NCBI RefSeq assembly: GCF_015706575.1
Contig: NW_024037056.1
Coordinates: 9,499,176-9,563,175, forward strand
Direction of reading: 5' to 3'
Length of the DNA stretch: 64,000 nt
Origin: Patiria miniata
Lineage: Eukaryota > Echinodermata > Asteroidea > Valvatida > Asterinidae
A program made the position numbers and the translations under genes. Positions 24,301 through 36,100 of this stretch are shown one piece after another. The notes beneath the pieces are model-generated. The model worked only from the letters and a program-made list of their open reading frames with translations. It did not search any database and was not told the DNA's origin. Position 1 is the stretch's first letter, and the number at the start of each line of letters is the position of its first letter.

Positions 24301-27300
24301 GCCAGAAGGATTCTGTACTACAAAATACTAAGTAGTAATTTTCAGTACACAGTACTTAACAAGGCATCGTTGGGAGGGGAGGGGGGGGGGGGGGGTTATA
24401 AGTGGAACCAACAGTAAAACAAATTACAATTACCTTTCTCTTGAAACATTTGCCTGTCTGAACAGAAATTATTCCACACTTGCAGACTTGCTGAATCTTC
24501 TTGTGGATTGCGATGGCTTTTATTATTTTTTTTTTCACTTTCAATTTTTTGACATTACAGGAATTCCATCACATGTCAGTTTGCAGCGCTGGGTGCAATA
24601 AAACCTGTTGATCTAGGAACCTTAACATTCATAAGGTTTTATTGTTTTTCAGTGTGCACCTTTAGACTGCACTGTCAGTGCAGATGAAAGAGACATGTAT
24701 TGCAGAAGGCAGTGTGTTGTAAATACGGCATACCAGGCCGTTTGCTGATGAAATTGTAATGTTAGTACATGTATTTATGTACTTAGCCTGACTGAATCGT
24801 TGAAGATGAATTTAAATACAGATGAAATCTACTGAACAAACCTCATTTTCCTTGTCAAATGGTTTCTTTGGATGTCTTAATCGTCTTGAAGTTTATAGTG
24901 TCAAAGACTGGGATGCTTATTTGATTTATTTGATTTTGATCCCTGAAAAATCCTTTGATTATGAGACTAGCTACATGTAAACCAATTAAAATCCAAAATA
25001 GGTCATTCCCATGGTGCAGCTTGAAGTCTATCCATTGCACATGGCTCAAGGCTCAGGGTTCAGGGGAAAATAGACTTCTCTACACTCTGATGCTTTTCTA
25101 TTTTGCCTTCGAATATTCCTGTTTGACATGGTGGTATTTGGAAATGATACTGAGCAGTGAGCACATTAACTTGAAAACAGAAAAAAACATCAGCCAAATG
25201 TCTCACAAGATGACTAGTTGCGCCCCCCCCCCTCGATTAGTTTCATGTTTCCTGGGTTACTTCGTCCATCAGAAATCCCAAACATATTTGCCATAAACCT
25301 AGGGAAACCGCAAATATTTTCTAATACTGCAGACTGTCAGATAGCTCTATAAACATGAAACAGCCTGAGGGCTGTGATACGGCTCTTCTTGAATTTTGTT
25401 TTTGTCTGTCGCCATTCATTGCAACTGGCGACAGCAATCACAGTCCTGTTTATAGGGCTAACTGTCAGAATGCTAAAAGCAAATGTTATTTGGGATCAAC
25501 ATTGAACGGCCAACATTTTGCGATCGACAGTAAACGGTCAACACTGCAAAAGATACGCATTGCAGTCAATCCTGAAGTGTGCACATCCGGGTATTTTACG
25601 ATCATTTTGCCCACTTACAAAATGGAAGCGAGGTCTACAGGATGGCACGTCTGCGTTGTGCGTGCGGTATAGTTGATGCGCGCTCTAGTTTGTATAATAT
25701 AACTCTATGGACAAACCCTATGTGTTTGATACCATTGATACCATTTTTGATATCATTGTTGAGATGGCAGCCATCTTGGAAACCTCTCCAAGGTATCAGA
25801 CGTCTGATATGATGTCATCACATCATGAAAAAGTGGCAGTTACCTGATATAATCTTATAAATATCTAAAGATAGGTCATGACCTCTCGAAAGGTAACCAG
25901 AGGTTAAATATGAATTGTCTTACATGTATATGAATATTTTCTTTTCATAGCATAAAATTTAGACTTAGATCGTGAAAAAGTTGGGGTTTAAATAGTAATC
26001 CTTACAAATAGGTATAAATAAGGTTTACGAAGGTCATAGGACTTTCAAGGGTCACTGAAGGTCAGACATGAGTTGTTGCTAAATCTGATCATTAAGTTTC
26101 ATTGCATGAAGACCTATGACAGAGACTTGGGACATAGGGAAGTGAAGTTTTGAAGAATTATTAAAGGATATTGACTTTCAAAGGTCACCAGAAGTCAAAT
26201 ATGAAATGCCTCTTTTATTTAAACATGTTCTGCAAGGCATGAAACACCAACATGCGAAGTTTAACTTAAAATTTTATCACAGATTGCAAAATTCTTGGTA
26301 TTATTGGGGCTATGCCGCTCCACTACAAGTACGTGTGAATGATGTCTATAGTTAGCAATTAGTAAGTCCACTTCAGGTTGTTTGTATGCCTGGGTTTCTT
26401 TTTGTTCATGGCTTTCTGTATCAACTGCATCACAAAATCACCCTTAACTATATTCCATCCCCATGACATACCACTCAAATGAAAGAACTTGCTGTCCCCT
26501 TTAATTTGATACCACATTTGTTGCTGTAATGTTTGAAGTTCTGAAGATTATAATCAATTTATATGTTTTCATGTAACAATTAGCTGATGACGTCATAATG
26601 ACGTCATACATGCCCTTCCCATCATCCAATTTTTTGCGTCCGTCTTTTTTTCGAAAAGGTATACCATGCAGATGCTTTGGTGAAAAAATTGTGCTTTTGT
26701 CCACTGTGTCACGATTTTTTCACTAAGGTACCTCACTACATTGATGTTCACCGAAGTCACCGTGTTAAAATTAGAAAAAAGTTTTAACTATGGAAGGTTG
26801 TGAATCTTTTCTTTCAAAACTGAGGGAGGAATTATTTCAGTCATATTTATTTTATCGTCAATGTAAAATTGGGTGTTATTTCAATTTGTTCCCGGGTATT
26901 TTCTTGCTGTTTCTGTAGTGTGTGTAATTAATGTGAGTGTAGACCTATGTATGTCAACTAGGTAGAGGGGGGGTGGTAATTGGGATGAAAATCAAAATTG
27001 TGGAATATGATTGCGCCCACTTCAGGAGTGGTGCATTGGGTCATTTGAGGGATATTTTGTATAGAAAGTGGGTATCTAGCATGAAATACCCCCAACCCCA
27101 CCCGAAAAACTAAATCTGCACTGAACGCACAGTGGACAGTAGGTATTATTGCGAAATGAATGCCTTTTCCCCAATTTTAATCGCTTTGACATATTGAACA
27201 CACCACTGAAGTCAGGAAGACTTTCATAGATAAGCACATAACTGACAATTTAATATATTAAAAACATTATTAATGCACTAATATCACTAAATATCACAGA

Positions 27301-30300
27301 CAGCCGGGGCATACATGTAGATACATGTAAATGATTGTATAAAACTGATATATGCCAAGGGGTCTTTCCACACAAACGGTAACAAAAGTGTGACATTTAG
27401 AGGGAACCATAGACAGAAGTCGATACATGAAGTACTCTGTCATGTTTTTTTCCCCCTCTTTCTACATCCCATGTCCCAGTAAGAACATTGTCCACCAACA
27501 AGTTTGATGTATTTCTCAGGATTCCAGAAAATACAGAGGACTATCCAATGAGGGATTGCCACTGGCTAATCTTACATTAAACCTCTACCGGTAGGTATTT
27601 TTAAACTACCGGGATGTACATCTTCAAGACTTCAATAAAATAGGTTGCTTTAGTGTTAAATGATACCATTTCTACATTGAATAATATAACAAAAGCTGGA
27701 TTAATCATAAGAATGAAAGTAGTATGATTCAAGAATGTCCATCCATGTCCGTCTTTTCATCTTAAAGATGGCATAGTAATTCCAAAATATCCTTTGAATT
27801 AGCTTATTTATTTATCAGTGCAATCACGAATAATACAGGAATGTTTATAAAATAAAATTCAAAAAATAGCAAAAGACTTGCCTTGAAATCAACCTCCCAT
27901 GTCTCACCAAAGGGGTCAATCGCTTTTCTAAAGTGGGGGACATGGAACCTTGATCAGAATGCGATTGCACAGTTCAAAGCCCTAATGGTGTGGGGTCTGG
28001 GAAACTTTTTGAATACTAGACAATCTGTGTTGCGATCTCAGGCAATTTTTGATAATTTTAAAAAAAATTGTGAGAAAAAGATCATCTTAAACATTAGTTG
28101 TTCGAGTTTGAAGTCATCGAATCAGTCTTTGTGAGCTTAATTTGGCTAAAATGTTCATACAGGAACAAAAAAGTACCATGAAGGGGGGACATATGATATT
28201 CCCCCACCCACTTTAAACATTGTTAGGGGGGCCTCCCCCTCCCCTTAGTTATCAGTTGTTACTTTACAAACAGTCATGCCATTGTGCAATCGGCTGTATG
28301 GGGGCACCTTCGTAAGACTTTTATGCATGTATCGCCCTGAAAAAGCACTATACATCCGTTATACTAGTGCGCTTAATTTTCGGTTAGAACAGCATCCCCA
28401 TCGACAGATGGTACCAGCCCCCGCCCCCCTCAATTTGATTTTACTCCTCAAGATCTTCTGGCGAAACAGGATTAGTAACGTGGAAGTAAGAAGACGAGGA
28501 GGCATCTCCAGTGTTGAGGCACTACTCACTCAGAGCCAACTGCGATGGAGCGGCCATGTAGCCCGCATGGACGACCTGCGGCTTCCTAAGGCTGTCTTAT
28601 ATGGTGAACTTATCAGAGGCGCAAGAAATAGAGGCAGACCCAAGCTGAGATTCAAAGACTGTCTCAAGAGACACCTGAAGGCCTGCGCCATCGACGTCGA
28701 CTCCTGGGAGGTCACAGCAAGCGACTGTTTACGATGGAGATCTGCTGTCAGAAGTTATGTTACCCTCATTGATGAGCGCCTGGCTGAAGAGACAGCAGAG
28801 CGCAGTCGCAAGCGTGCTGCCAGGGCTGCATTAGTCGCCAACCCTCACGCTCACATCCCTCGCTTTTGCTGCCGCCACTGCGGCAGACAGTGCTCTCACC
28901 ACATTGGACTCTATGCCCACGAACGATATTGCCGAAGTCGTCATACTCCTTAGGAGTGACAACCAGAGAGAGAGGGGGAGAGGGAGAGAGAACAATAGTT
29001 CTCGTTGTGGGTCTGAAAATGAAAATTGTCGGTTTGTGTATTATAAATATGATCAAGTGAAATTATTTATGCAGTATTTTGCCCATTTCCCTCAAAATTG
29101 CATATTGTAATATTGTACATTTTTATCAATTTGCTAGAATATGTGATACCTCACCAACAAGTATTTTTTAACGAAATTCAATCAGAATATTTATCATTTT
29201 TTTAGAAAAATTTAGTTGTTTTGTTACTTGTTGGTGTCCCTGCCACACTGTACGATGGTGTAGCCGTGCGTTATGTTAAGGAGAATACACGAGAAAGTGC
29301 GGTTTCGAAATTTAAGAATTCACGAGGCGCGAAGCCCCGAGTGAATTCGTAAATTAAGAATCCACACATGCGAGTGTATTCTTCGACTTAAACCATTGCG
29401 TCAACAGAAGTACTGGAAAGAATGTTGCAACTTGACGCCACTTTTTTCTTCATACATCATCTCAATGAAGGTCATTCGTTGCAAAAATGATGATAAGTCA
29501 TGAATCTGGGACTGAGAAATGTTTCCAATTTTGTTAGGAAATACTTGAAATGACTCTCTATACACTTTGTACACACGCGCGGAAGTGGCGTCAGGTTGCA
29601 ACAGTTTTCGCCACACCCGTACAACCTAGTCATTTTGTGTGTACAGGCTTCTTACGTCAAAATGGATAGTTCAGACGACGATTTCTTTCTGACTAAAAGC
29701 AGTTTTTGCAGTGACGGCAAAGATCTGACTATGAAGATGCATTGGTAATTTTCGGAAAGCAAATTTGCACGCAGACGGTCCTTTTCATGCTCATTATGGA
29801 GACAATAATTGCCCGACGTTCAAAGTGTGGATTCGTAATTCCGAATCCACACTTTACTAAAGATTCGTAGTTCCGAATCCACAATTTACTAACGATTCGT
29901 TGTTCCGAATCCACACTTTGTGACCAGTGTAAGAGATTCGTAGATCCGAATCCACACTCTTAACAATAGTGTGACGTCAATGCAATGGTTTAATTACGTG
30001 GATTGTTTACTTTCGTTTTGACGGGGACTTTACTGAATAGAGTCTGGTGACTGTACATAGAAATTTCTTTGAATAAAAGTCGAATCGTTCATTCATGTGC
30101 AATTGTTATGCAAAGCAGGGGCAGTGGTTCAAGGATATCTATGTCGACTTAGTCCGGTGGCTTAGAGCTAATTTTGGGCATAGATCGTGACACGCCGGAT
30201 TAAAGCACCAAATTTGGTACACTTACTGTATAGGCCCCTAGAAGACATTCTAGAGGGGGGTGCCCGGTTTTGGGGGCCTATGTCAAGGTCAGGCCAAGGT

Positions 30301-33125
30301 CAAATGTCACAAGGTGTACAATACTGTATATAGTTGTCGTAAATTTTCCCAAAAGTCTGAAATTTAAAGTTCTGAATAGCATAAAAGGATGTCAGGCAAC
30401 TATAAGACCAACCATATCAGAAAAAAATCCATCAAAAAACCTTTGCCCAACAAAATAATGGAGACTACGCAATTTCCAAAAAAGATGACTCAGTACTTTT
30501 AGAAAATTTGATTTCAGTTATGTTAATGTTATAGAAACTATAAGCTTTGTTATATTTTCATTATTTTGTTGGAATGTGAAAAATCAAAAACATAAATAAT
30601 GTTCTTCCATTCTTTTATTAATTAGTTATGGTTTATTTCTTAATTAAGCGACAGTTTGCTATAAATGATAGTTGCCATTATGTATGCATATGTGTAAGTA
30701 CAAATGTATGTATTCCCATCACACTTTACTCATAAGGCATGAAGGTGTACAATCAGTTTCCAGTATTCTAATCTTGGTCCAGTGTAATGGCTTGGTCATA
30801 TTACAGTGTGGAAGGTGTACATTGTGTCGTGTACATTGTGTCGCTCTTTAAACTGTTTGTTCTTTTATAAGAGTTTATTTTTGATATTCATTCATAATTG
30901 TGTGTACTGTTCTTAAAACTGAAGAGAATGCACTGCACTATTACAATCTTTCCACATCGATAGCTTTGTATCATCATAAATCTCAGCAAATTACGGAATA
31001 GTTGGCTATTCTCCAGCCATTGGCTCCAGTCCAAAAAGTTATTGAGTTTGTATACCTCTTGACTAAATTGTCAAACTAGCTCTACATTTATTTTATCGTT
31101 TTCATCATTGAAAACTACTATTTGGCATAATAAGGTATGCATATATGGGACAAATATGTTTTGCCCCCCTCTAGAAAAAAAACCTGGCGACGCCCATGAT
31201 TTGACTCAACCCGACTCGACTCAAATTTCTTAAACTGACGACTCGACTGGACTCAACTCACTTCTTTAAAATGACTTGACTCGACTCGACTGGACGAGTC
31301 ACAAAAATTAGTGGCTCTTTACAACTCTGATTCACACCAATTTCAGTGATATCAGGTGCCTGGGAAAAACGGTTGAACACAGTGGTTTAGACCAAGTCTG
31401 CATGGGTTGCTTCTGATCTGTGCAGTCAGGTTAGAGTCAGCCCAATCATATCCAGCAGTCATTATTATCGCGCTGTTGATCGTAATGAGGTAATAACACT
31501 CCAAGTATTGTTCCATGTGGTTTGAAACATTCTTCCCAGAGAAACCTGCCTTCCATCGGGGTACAATGTGTAGATTCCTTGGTATCAAATTTATGGGGTG
31601 TGCCACCACAATATCGAAGATGGCTGCCATCCATTGTGAGTACTCCGTCAACAATGATTTACTAATGAGTTCCTAGGTATCAAAACTATGACGTTTGCCA
31701 CCGACCAAAATGGACTTCGTTCCACATTCAGGTGCAACGTTATTATTTGAATGAAACCCTAGATGGCGGCTATTTTGAAATACCCAAGATGGCTGCCATC
31801 CATTGGGAGTGCCCCGTCAACAATGATTTGCTTGGATTCCTTGGTATCAAAAACATTGGGTTTGCCACCAAAATGGACTTCATATGACAATCAGGTCCGA
31901 AGTTATGATACAAATTAGGTACTAAATGGCGGCCATTTTGAAATATCCAAGATAGCTGCCATCCATTTTGAGTACCTCATCAACATTGATTTACTTTGGT
32001 TTCTTTGTATCAAAAACATGGGGTTTGCCACCAAAATGGACTTTATATGACAATCAGGTCCGAAGTTATGATACACATTATGTTTGAAATGGCGGCCATT
32101 TTGAAATCCAATATGGCCGCCACATGGTAGATGGAAACAAAATGTTACCAATGGATTTCTGGCTAAGGAAGGTAAACTTTATCCAAATATGACAAAAATT
32201 CTTTCTTTAGCAAAAAAAAAATGCAAAAGTACATAACAGCCTATACTAATAGTTTTGGACTTAATAGAACATAACCTTTGGTAGATGCATCTCACTTTCG
32301 CCTTTTGGCTGAGCGAATCAACAAAAACAAAAGTTTTATGGGGGATTTATTTTCATGAAAACGTAAACCGCGTTTAAATCTCAATTTAATTAAATAAATT
32401 GAGAAGTAAGAAAGTCTTTACTTCTTCTTTCGTATGAACTCTGGACCGGCAAGGTGAACATCATAGTTTGATTGGTAATTTGGTCTAGTGTAGCTGGTAG
32501 AATATAAAGGCGTAAAACGTAGTGGAAATTTATATATATACATGTATATATATTTTTTTTTTTTATTGATTTTTTTTTTTTTTTGCTTAGAAATTAGAAA
32601 ACTAGATTGAAGTTTGGTACGTACTTTAAGCTTTCAAGAACTTGCCTTTTGATGATTATATGGGCTTAATATGAAAGTTGTTTAGTCTTTGATAATACTT
32701 TTTGACAGCCTGTTACACGTTGTTACGTGTAAAAGATTGAGAAAACAAGATAGCAAAAGATTGAGACAAAAATTGGAATTTAAATGAAACGATATCAACC
32801 AAAGCCATACAACGCGAGGAGAGTATGGATAATAAATTACTCGTTTGTTGTCAGATTTGCCCTCTTTTTACCCATTTTCTTCTTATTCTCGAAGTGTTGC
32901 AGCCTGAGGTGGCAATTGGCGCACCCTTTCCTATTGTAGTCCCATAAAGCCATGCCCAGGATTTCTTTAAAAAAAAGAAAAAAAAATAATACAAAAAAGT
33001 TCAGGGACATCTTAAAATGGCCGGGTACCGTCTGTAGCTCAATGCCATAATACTAAAAATCTACATTGTGATTCAGATTGAATTTCCAAACCAATGATTA
33101 TATCAGCCGCTGTGATCGTCCGATT

Positions 33126-33162
<37 letters not shown>

Positions 33163-36100
33163 ACCTTAGTCGTCCGACGACTAAGGTACTGTATTTCAAT
33201 CGTTTCTTTCTTCTTACATTAGTCGTCCAACGACTAAGTTACTGTATTTCAGTCGTTTCTTTCTTCTTCTTCTTCTTCTTCTTACCTTAATCGTCCGACG
33301 ACTAAGGTACTGTATTTCAGTTTTTTCTTCTTTTTACCTTACTCGTCCGACAACTAAGGTACTGTATTTCAGTCGTTTCTTTCTTCTTCTTCTTCTTCTT
33401 CTTTCCAATTATCACTGGCAGGTGACCAAATGCGGTCACATGATCCAATTTATCATATTTTTAAAATGGCAATAACTCATAAACTAATCAGCCGATTTCA
33501 AACAAACTTGGTCAAATGAAACCTGGACACGTGCCCTTCCTAGCCACGTTCATAAAATCTGGCCAATTGTCATCTGATGGTCACTAGTGGTCTTTTTATG
33601 AGAATCTACAAAATGATTCTTCTCCCAGAGTTTTGACCGAATTAATGGACCATGCCTCATATAGGGTGTACACAGAATTTAGCCTTTGGTCACCTAAGGG
33701 TCAGTAAGGGTCATTTTATGAAAAAAGTTAAAATGTTGTTTTACACTTTAAATCTTTGCAGTCCTGTTAAGTGTACTTTTCTATCTCTAATTCTCAAATT
33801 TCATATTCCTGACTTATTTGGTTGTCGAGTTATTCCAAGTTTATCATTTTTGAAACGTACGAAAAAACTAAATAAAAACATAGGAATTCTGGGAAGGTTT
33901 CAAACCACCACGCACGATACTGTGAATGTTGTGTGGCATTCAAAAACGATGCCATCCGTGCGCGCGCGACTGAACAGGTTGACAGGCAGCGAATATTTTA
34001 TTTACACAATAGTACAGGGTACCCATTTTTCAGGCGACTTGAATCAAGGTTATAGGATTGTAGAGTGCCGCGTAGCGGCGCTCTACAATCCTATAACCTT
34101 TTACCTACGCGCGCGCGCGTATACTTAACATACGTGTGTGAAAGTATATAATTTATGAATTGCAAGGTTTTGTCGAGCACCGCCGTTGCCTAGGTGGTTA
34201 GGCATGCTGGCTAATGATCGGAGGTCTCGAGTTCGATTCCCTGCTCCGCCTGTTCAGATTTTGCTCTTTTTTTCAACAATTTAAAGTTGTATCTTAAAAA
34301 CATTATTTTTCAGTCGGATACTACTTGTAGCAGCAAATTTCCTTTTTCTTTTCTGATTCGAGGCTCTGGAGGATTTTTTTAGAAAGGGAAATAAAGTCCG
34401 AAATCCGTACCAAGTTGAAAAATAGTAGCCTCCATTCAAGCCTGGTTATAAAAACCAAGCCCCATAGGAAAGCGCACAAAGTACCCCAGATAGTTGTGTA
34501 AAAAAATATATATCGCTGACAGGCAATTGCACGTGCAGCACAGTGCCGCACTCTCCGTAGACTCTGTACACAACCGCTGAAGTGGTGTCATATGTTCTTC
34601 GATTTGTTATAGCGACAGTGCCACATGCGTAAAGCTAGCCGCGTATTCGGCCCGATACTCCGCCGTGGATTAAAAAGTACGGAGGCCAATAACCAGCACT
34701 CTTGCTGTGATTTGATGTTGAATGCGGATTTCATAAAATTTGCACAATTTTACTGCGTTTTTTTCTTAGACCTTCGTCGGATATCGACGACTAAGGTTCG
34801 TGCTCTCGGAGCACAATGTACCTCTAGTAATGATTTGTATTTTCTTTCTTGTTTTGTTCTTTTCATCTGCAGCTTGCGCCACAAGTCCATGCCAGAATGG
34901 CGGTGTATGCTACCTGTCCAATAACAACTACATATGCATGTGCCCGTCTGGATTTGAGGGCCAGGATTGCAATGACCCTGCTGGTATGTCCGATCTCATT
35001 CAGGATTTTCTGACATTCATAGCCCAAAGACATAATGACGTCATGCTTTCTTTACATGTTTGCTTTCCTGTGGGAGCCAGGTGGGGAGGCGAGCCACCAA
35101 GCTCCTCTAGGAAATCGCACGTGTGTAAACAGAGAGTGACGTCATGATGTCTCGGCTAGGTCTACAATGTATGCACACTTGTACTTGGACTCAAATAATA
35201 AAAAAAATCAAGTTACTCATTGGTTTGAATTTCATGCCACAGCAATCAAACTTTTTGTTCATTAATTCCTTTCAACGTGCCAGAATTGGCGGACCCGGGG
35301 GCGGCAACGGGGCCATGCCCCCCTCCGTCATTTTTTTTTTTATCCGAGGAGAGAAGAGATCATTTTAGTCTTAAATTTGCAGGAAATGAATGAAAACGTT
35401 GCGTATCTCCCTCGCAAGCCATCAGCTACAAATACCGTTTAGTTTGTGTATTACAATATGGAAAAAGCGCACAATATTATACACTTATTCCCTTCCCGTT
35501 TTTGAAAAAAAAAATACTCGAGTCCTCGTGGCCCTTACGAAAATTGAGCTCTGGATCCGCCCTTGATGCTAGGACCGTTCATCAGTCGGACTAAAAGGTT
35601 AATACACCAATCCAAAATAAATGTCTGGCCCCGCAGACTGCACGGACCCACGTCTGGCAGCAAAAAGTGTGCAGACCCATTTTTGTGTCATCACTGTACA
35701 GAGTACGCATACATAGACCCAACAAATCGCTGGGTACTGAAACCTATCAAGTAAACAATAACACAATTGGTTAGTCCTTCAACTTTCCTACATAAATTCA
35801 GTCATTGTGCGTCAGTAGTATGTAAACATTCAAATATAAAATACTTAGCATAGGTTCATATTAGTTTTGTACTAAACCTGAGGAATTCATTCCATCCCCC
35901 TCCTCCCTTCAAAAAAAGGGGGGGGGGGGTGTTCTGGAGTCTTGCATTTCAGTGCAGTTGTCTTTTCTATGTGTGATTGTTTGGACCCAGAATTTCTATA
36001 CAATATACATGTACCTGAAGTATTGAAACATTACATCTCCCAAGATTGATGTATCGAAAGTGGGAAGTGTTTTTCGTTTTCTTCTTTTTTTTTCTTTTAA

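Larger units (their letters stand above)
18897..25710. mobile_element. 6.8-kb terminal-inverted-repeat DNA element inside gene B intron 1
   Basis: The ends are inverted copies: CCATAGAGTTATATTAT on the left and ATAATATAACTCTATGG on the right, 17 of 17. A similar subterminal zone about 100 bp deep follows (AACTAGAGCGCGCA, CATTTTGTAAGTGGGCAAAA). It interrupts a copy of the ATGGCGGCC repeat. If the element starts at CATAGAG, the flanks GGCAAGCC and GACAAACC agree at 6 of 8 positions and look like an aged 8-bp target duplication, as in hAT elements. It contains a small 5' exon candidate (19157), a coding-like relic (23180) and at least three nested elements. No transposase domain is recognised, so class assignment is inference. 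Confidence 0.7.
28993..30150 (+). repeat. Dispersed repeat R4, copy 2, split by an insertion
   Basis: The two parts, 28993-29275 and 29993-30150, match the reverse complement of 16914-17345. The empty site in copy 1 reads CGTTATGCACGTGG; here the sequence between TTATG and ACGTGG is about 715 bp. The LINE fragment abuts its left end. Confidence 0.75.

Noticed and set aside
26587-26606. Paired TGACGTCAT sites as an intronic enhancer
   Set aside because: Only two CRE-like words, with no further support; too common to claim.
33652-34128. 158-codon frame in duplication unit 1
   Set aside because: Absent from unit 2, runs through the hairpin and shows no domain; likely chance in repeat DNA.
34170-34256. 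Possible tRNA gene
   Set aside because: A- and B-box-like words are present but the cloverleaf does not close; treated as a SINE head.
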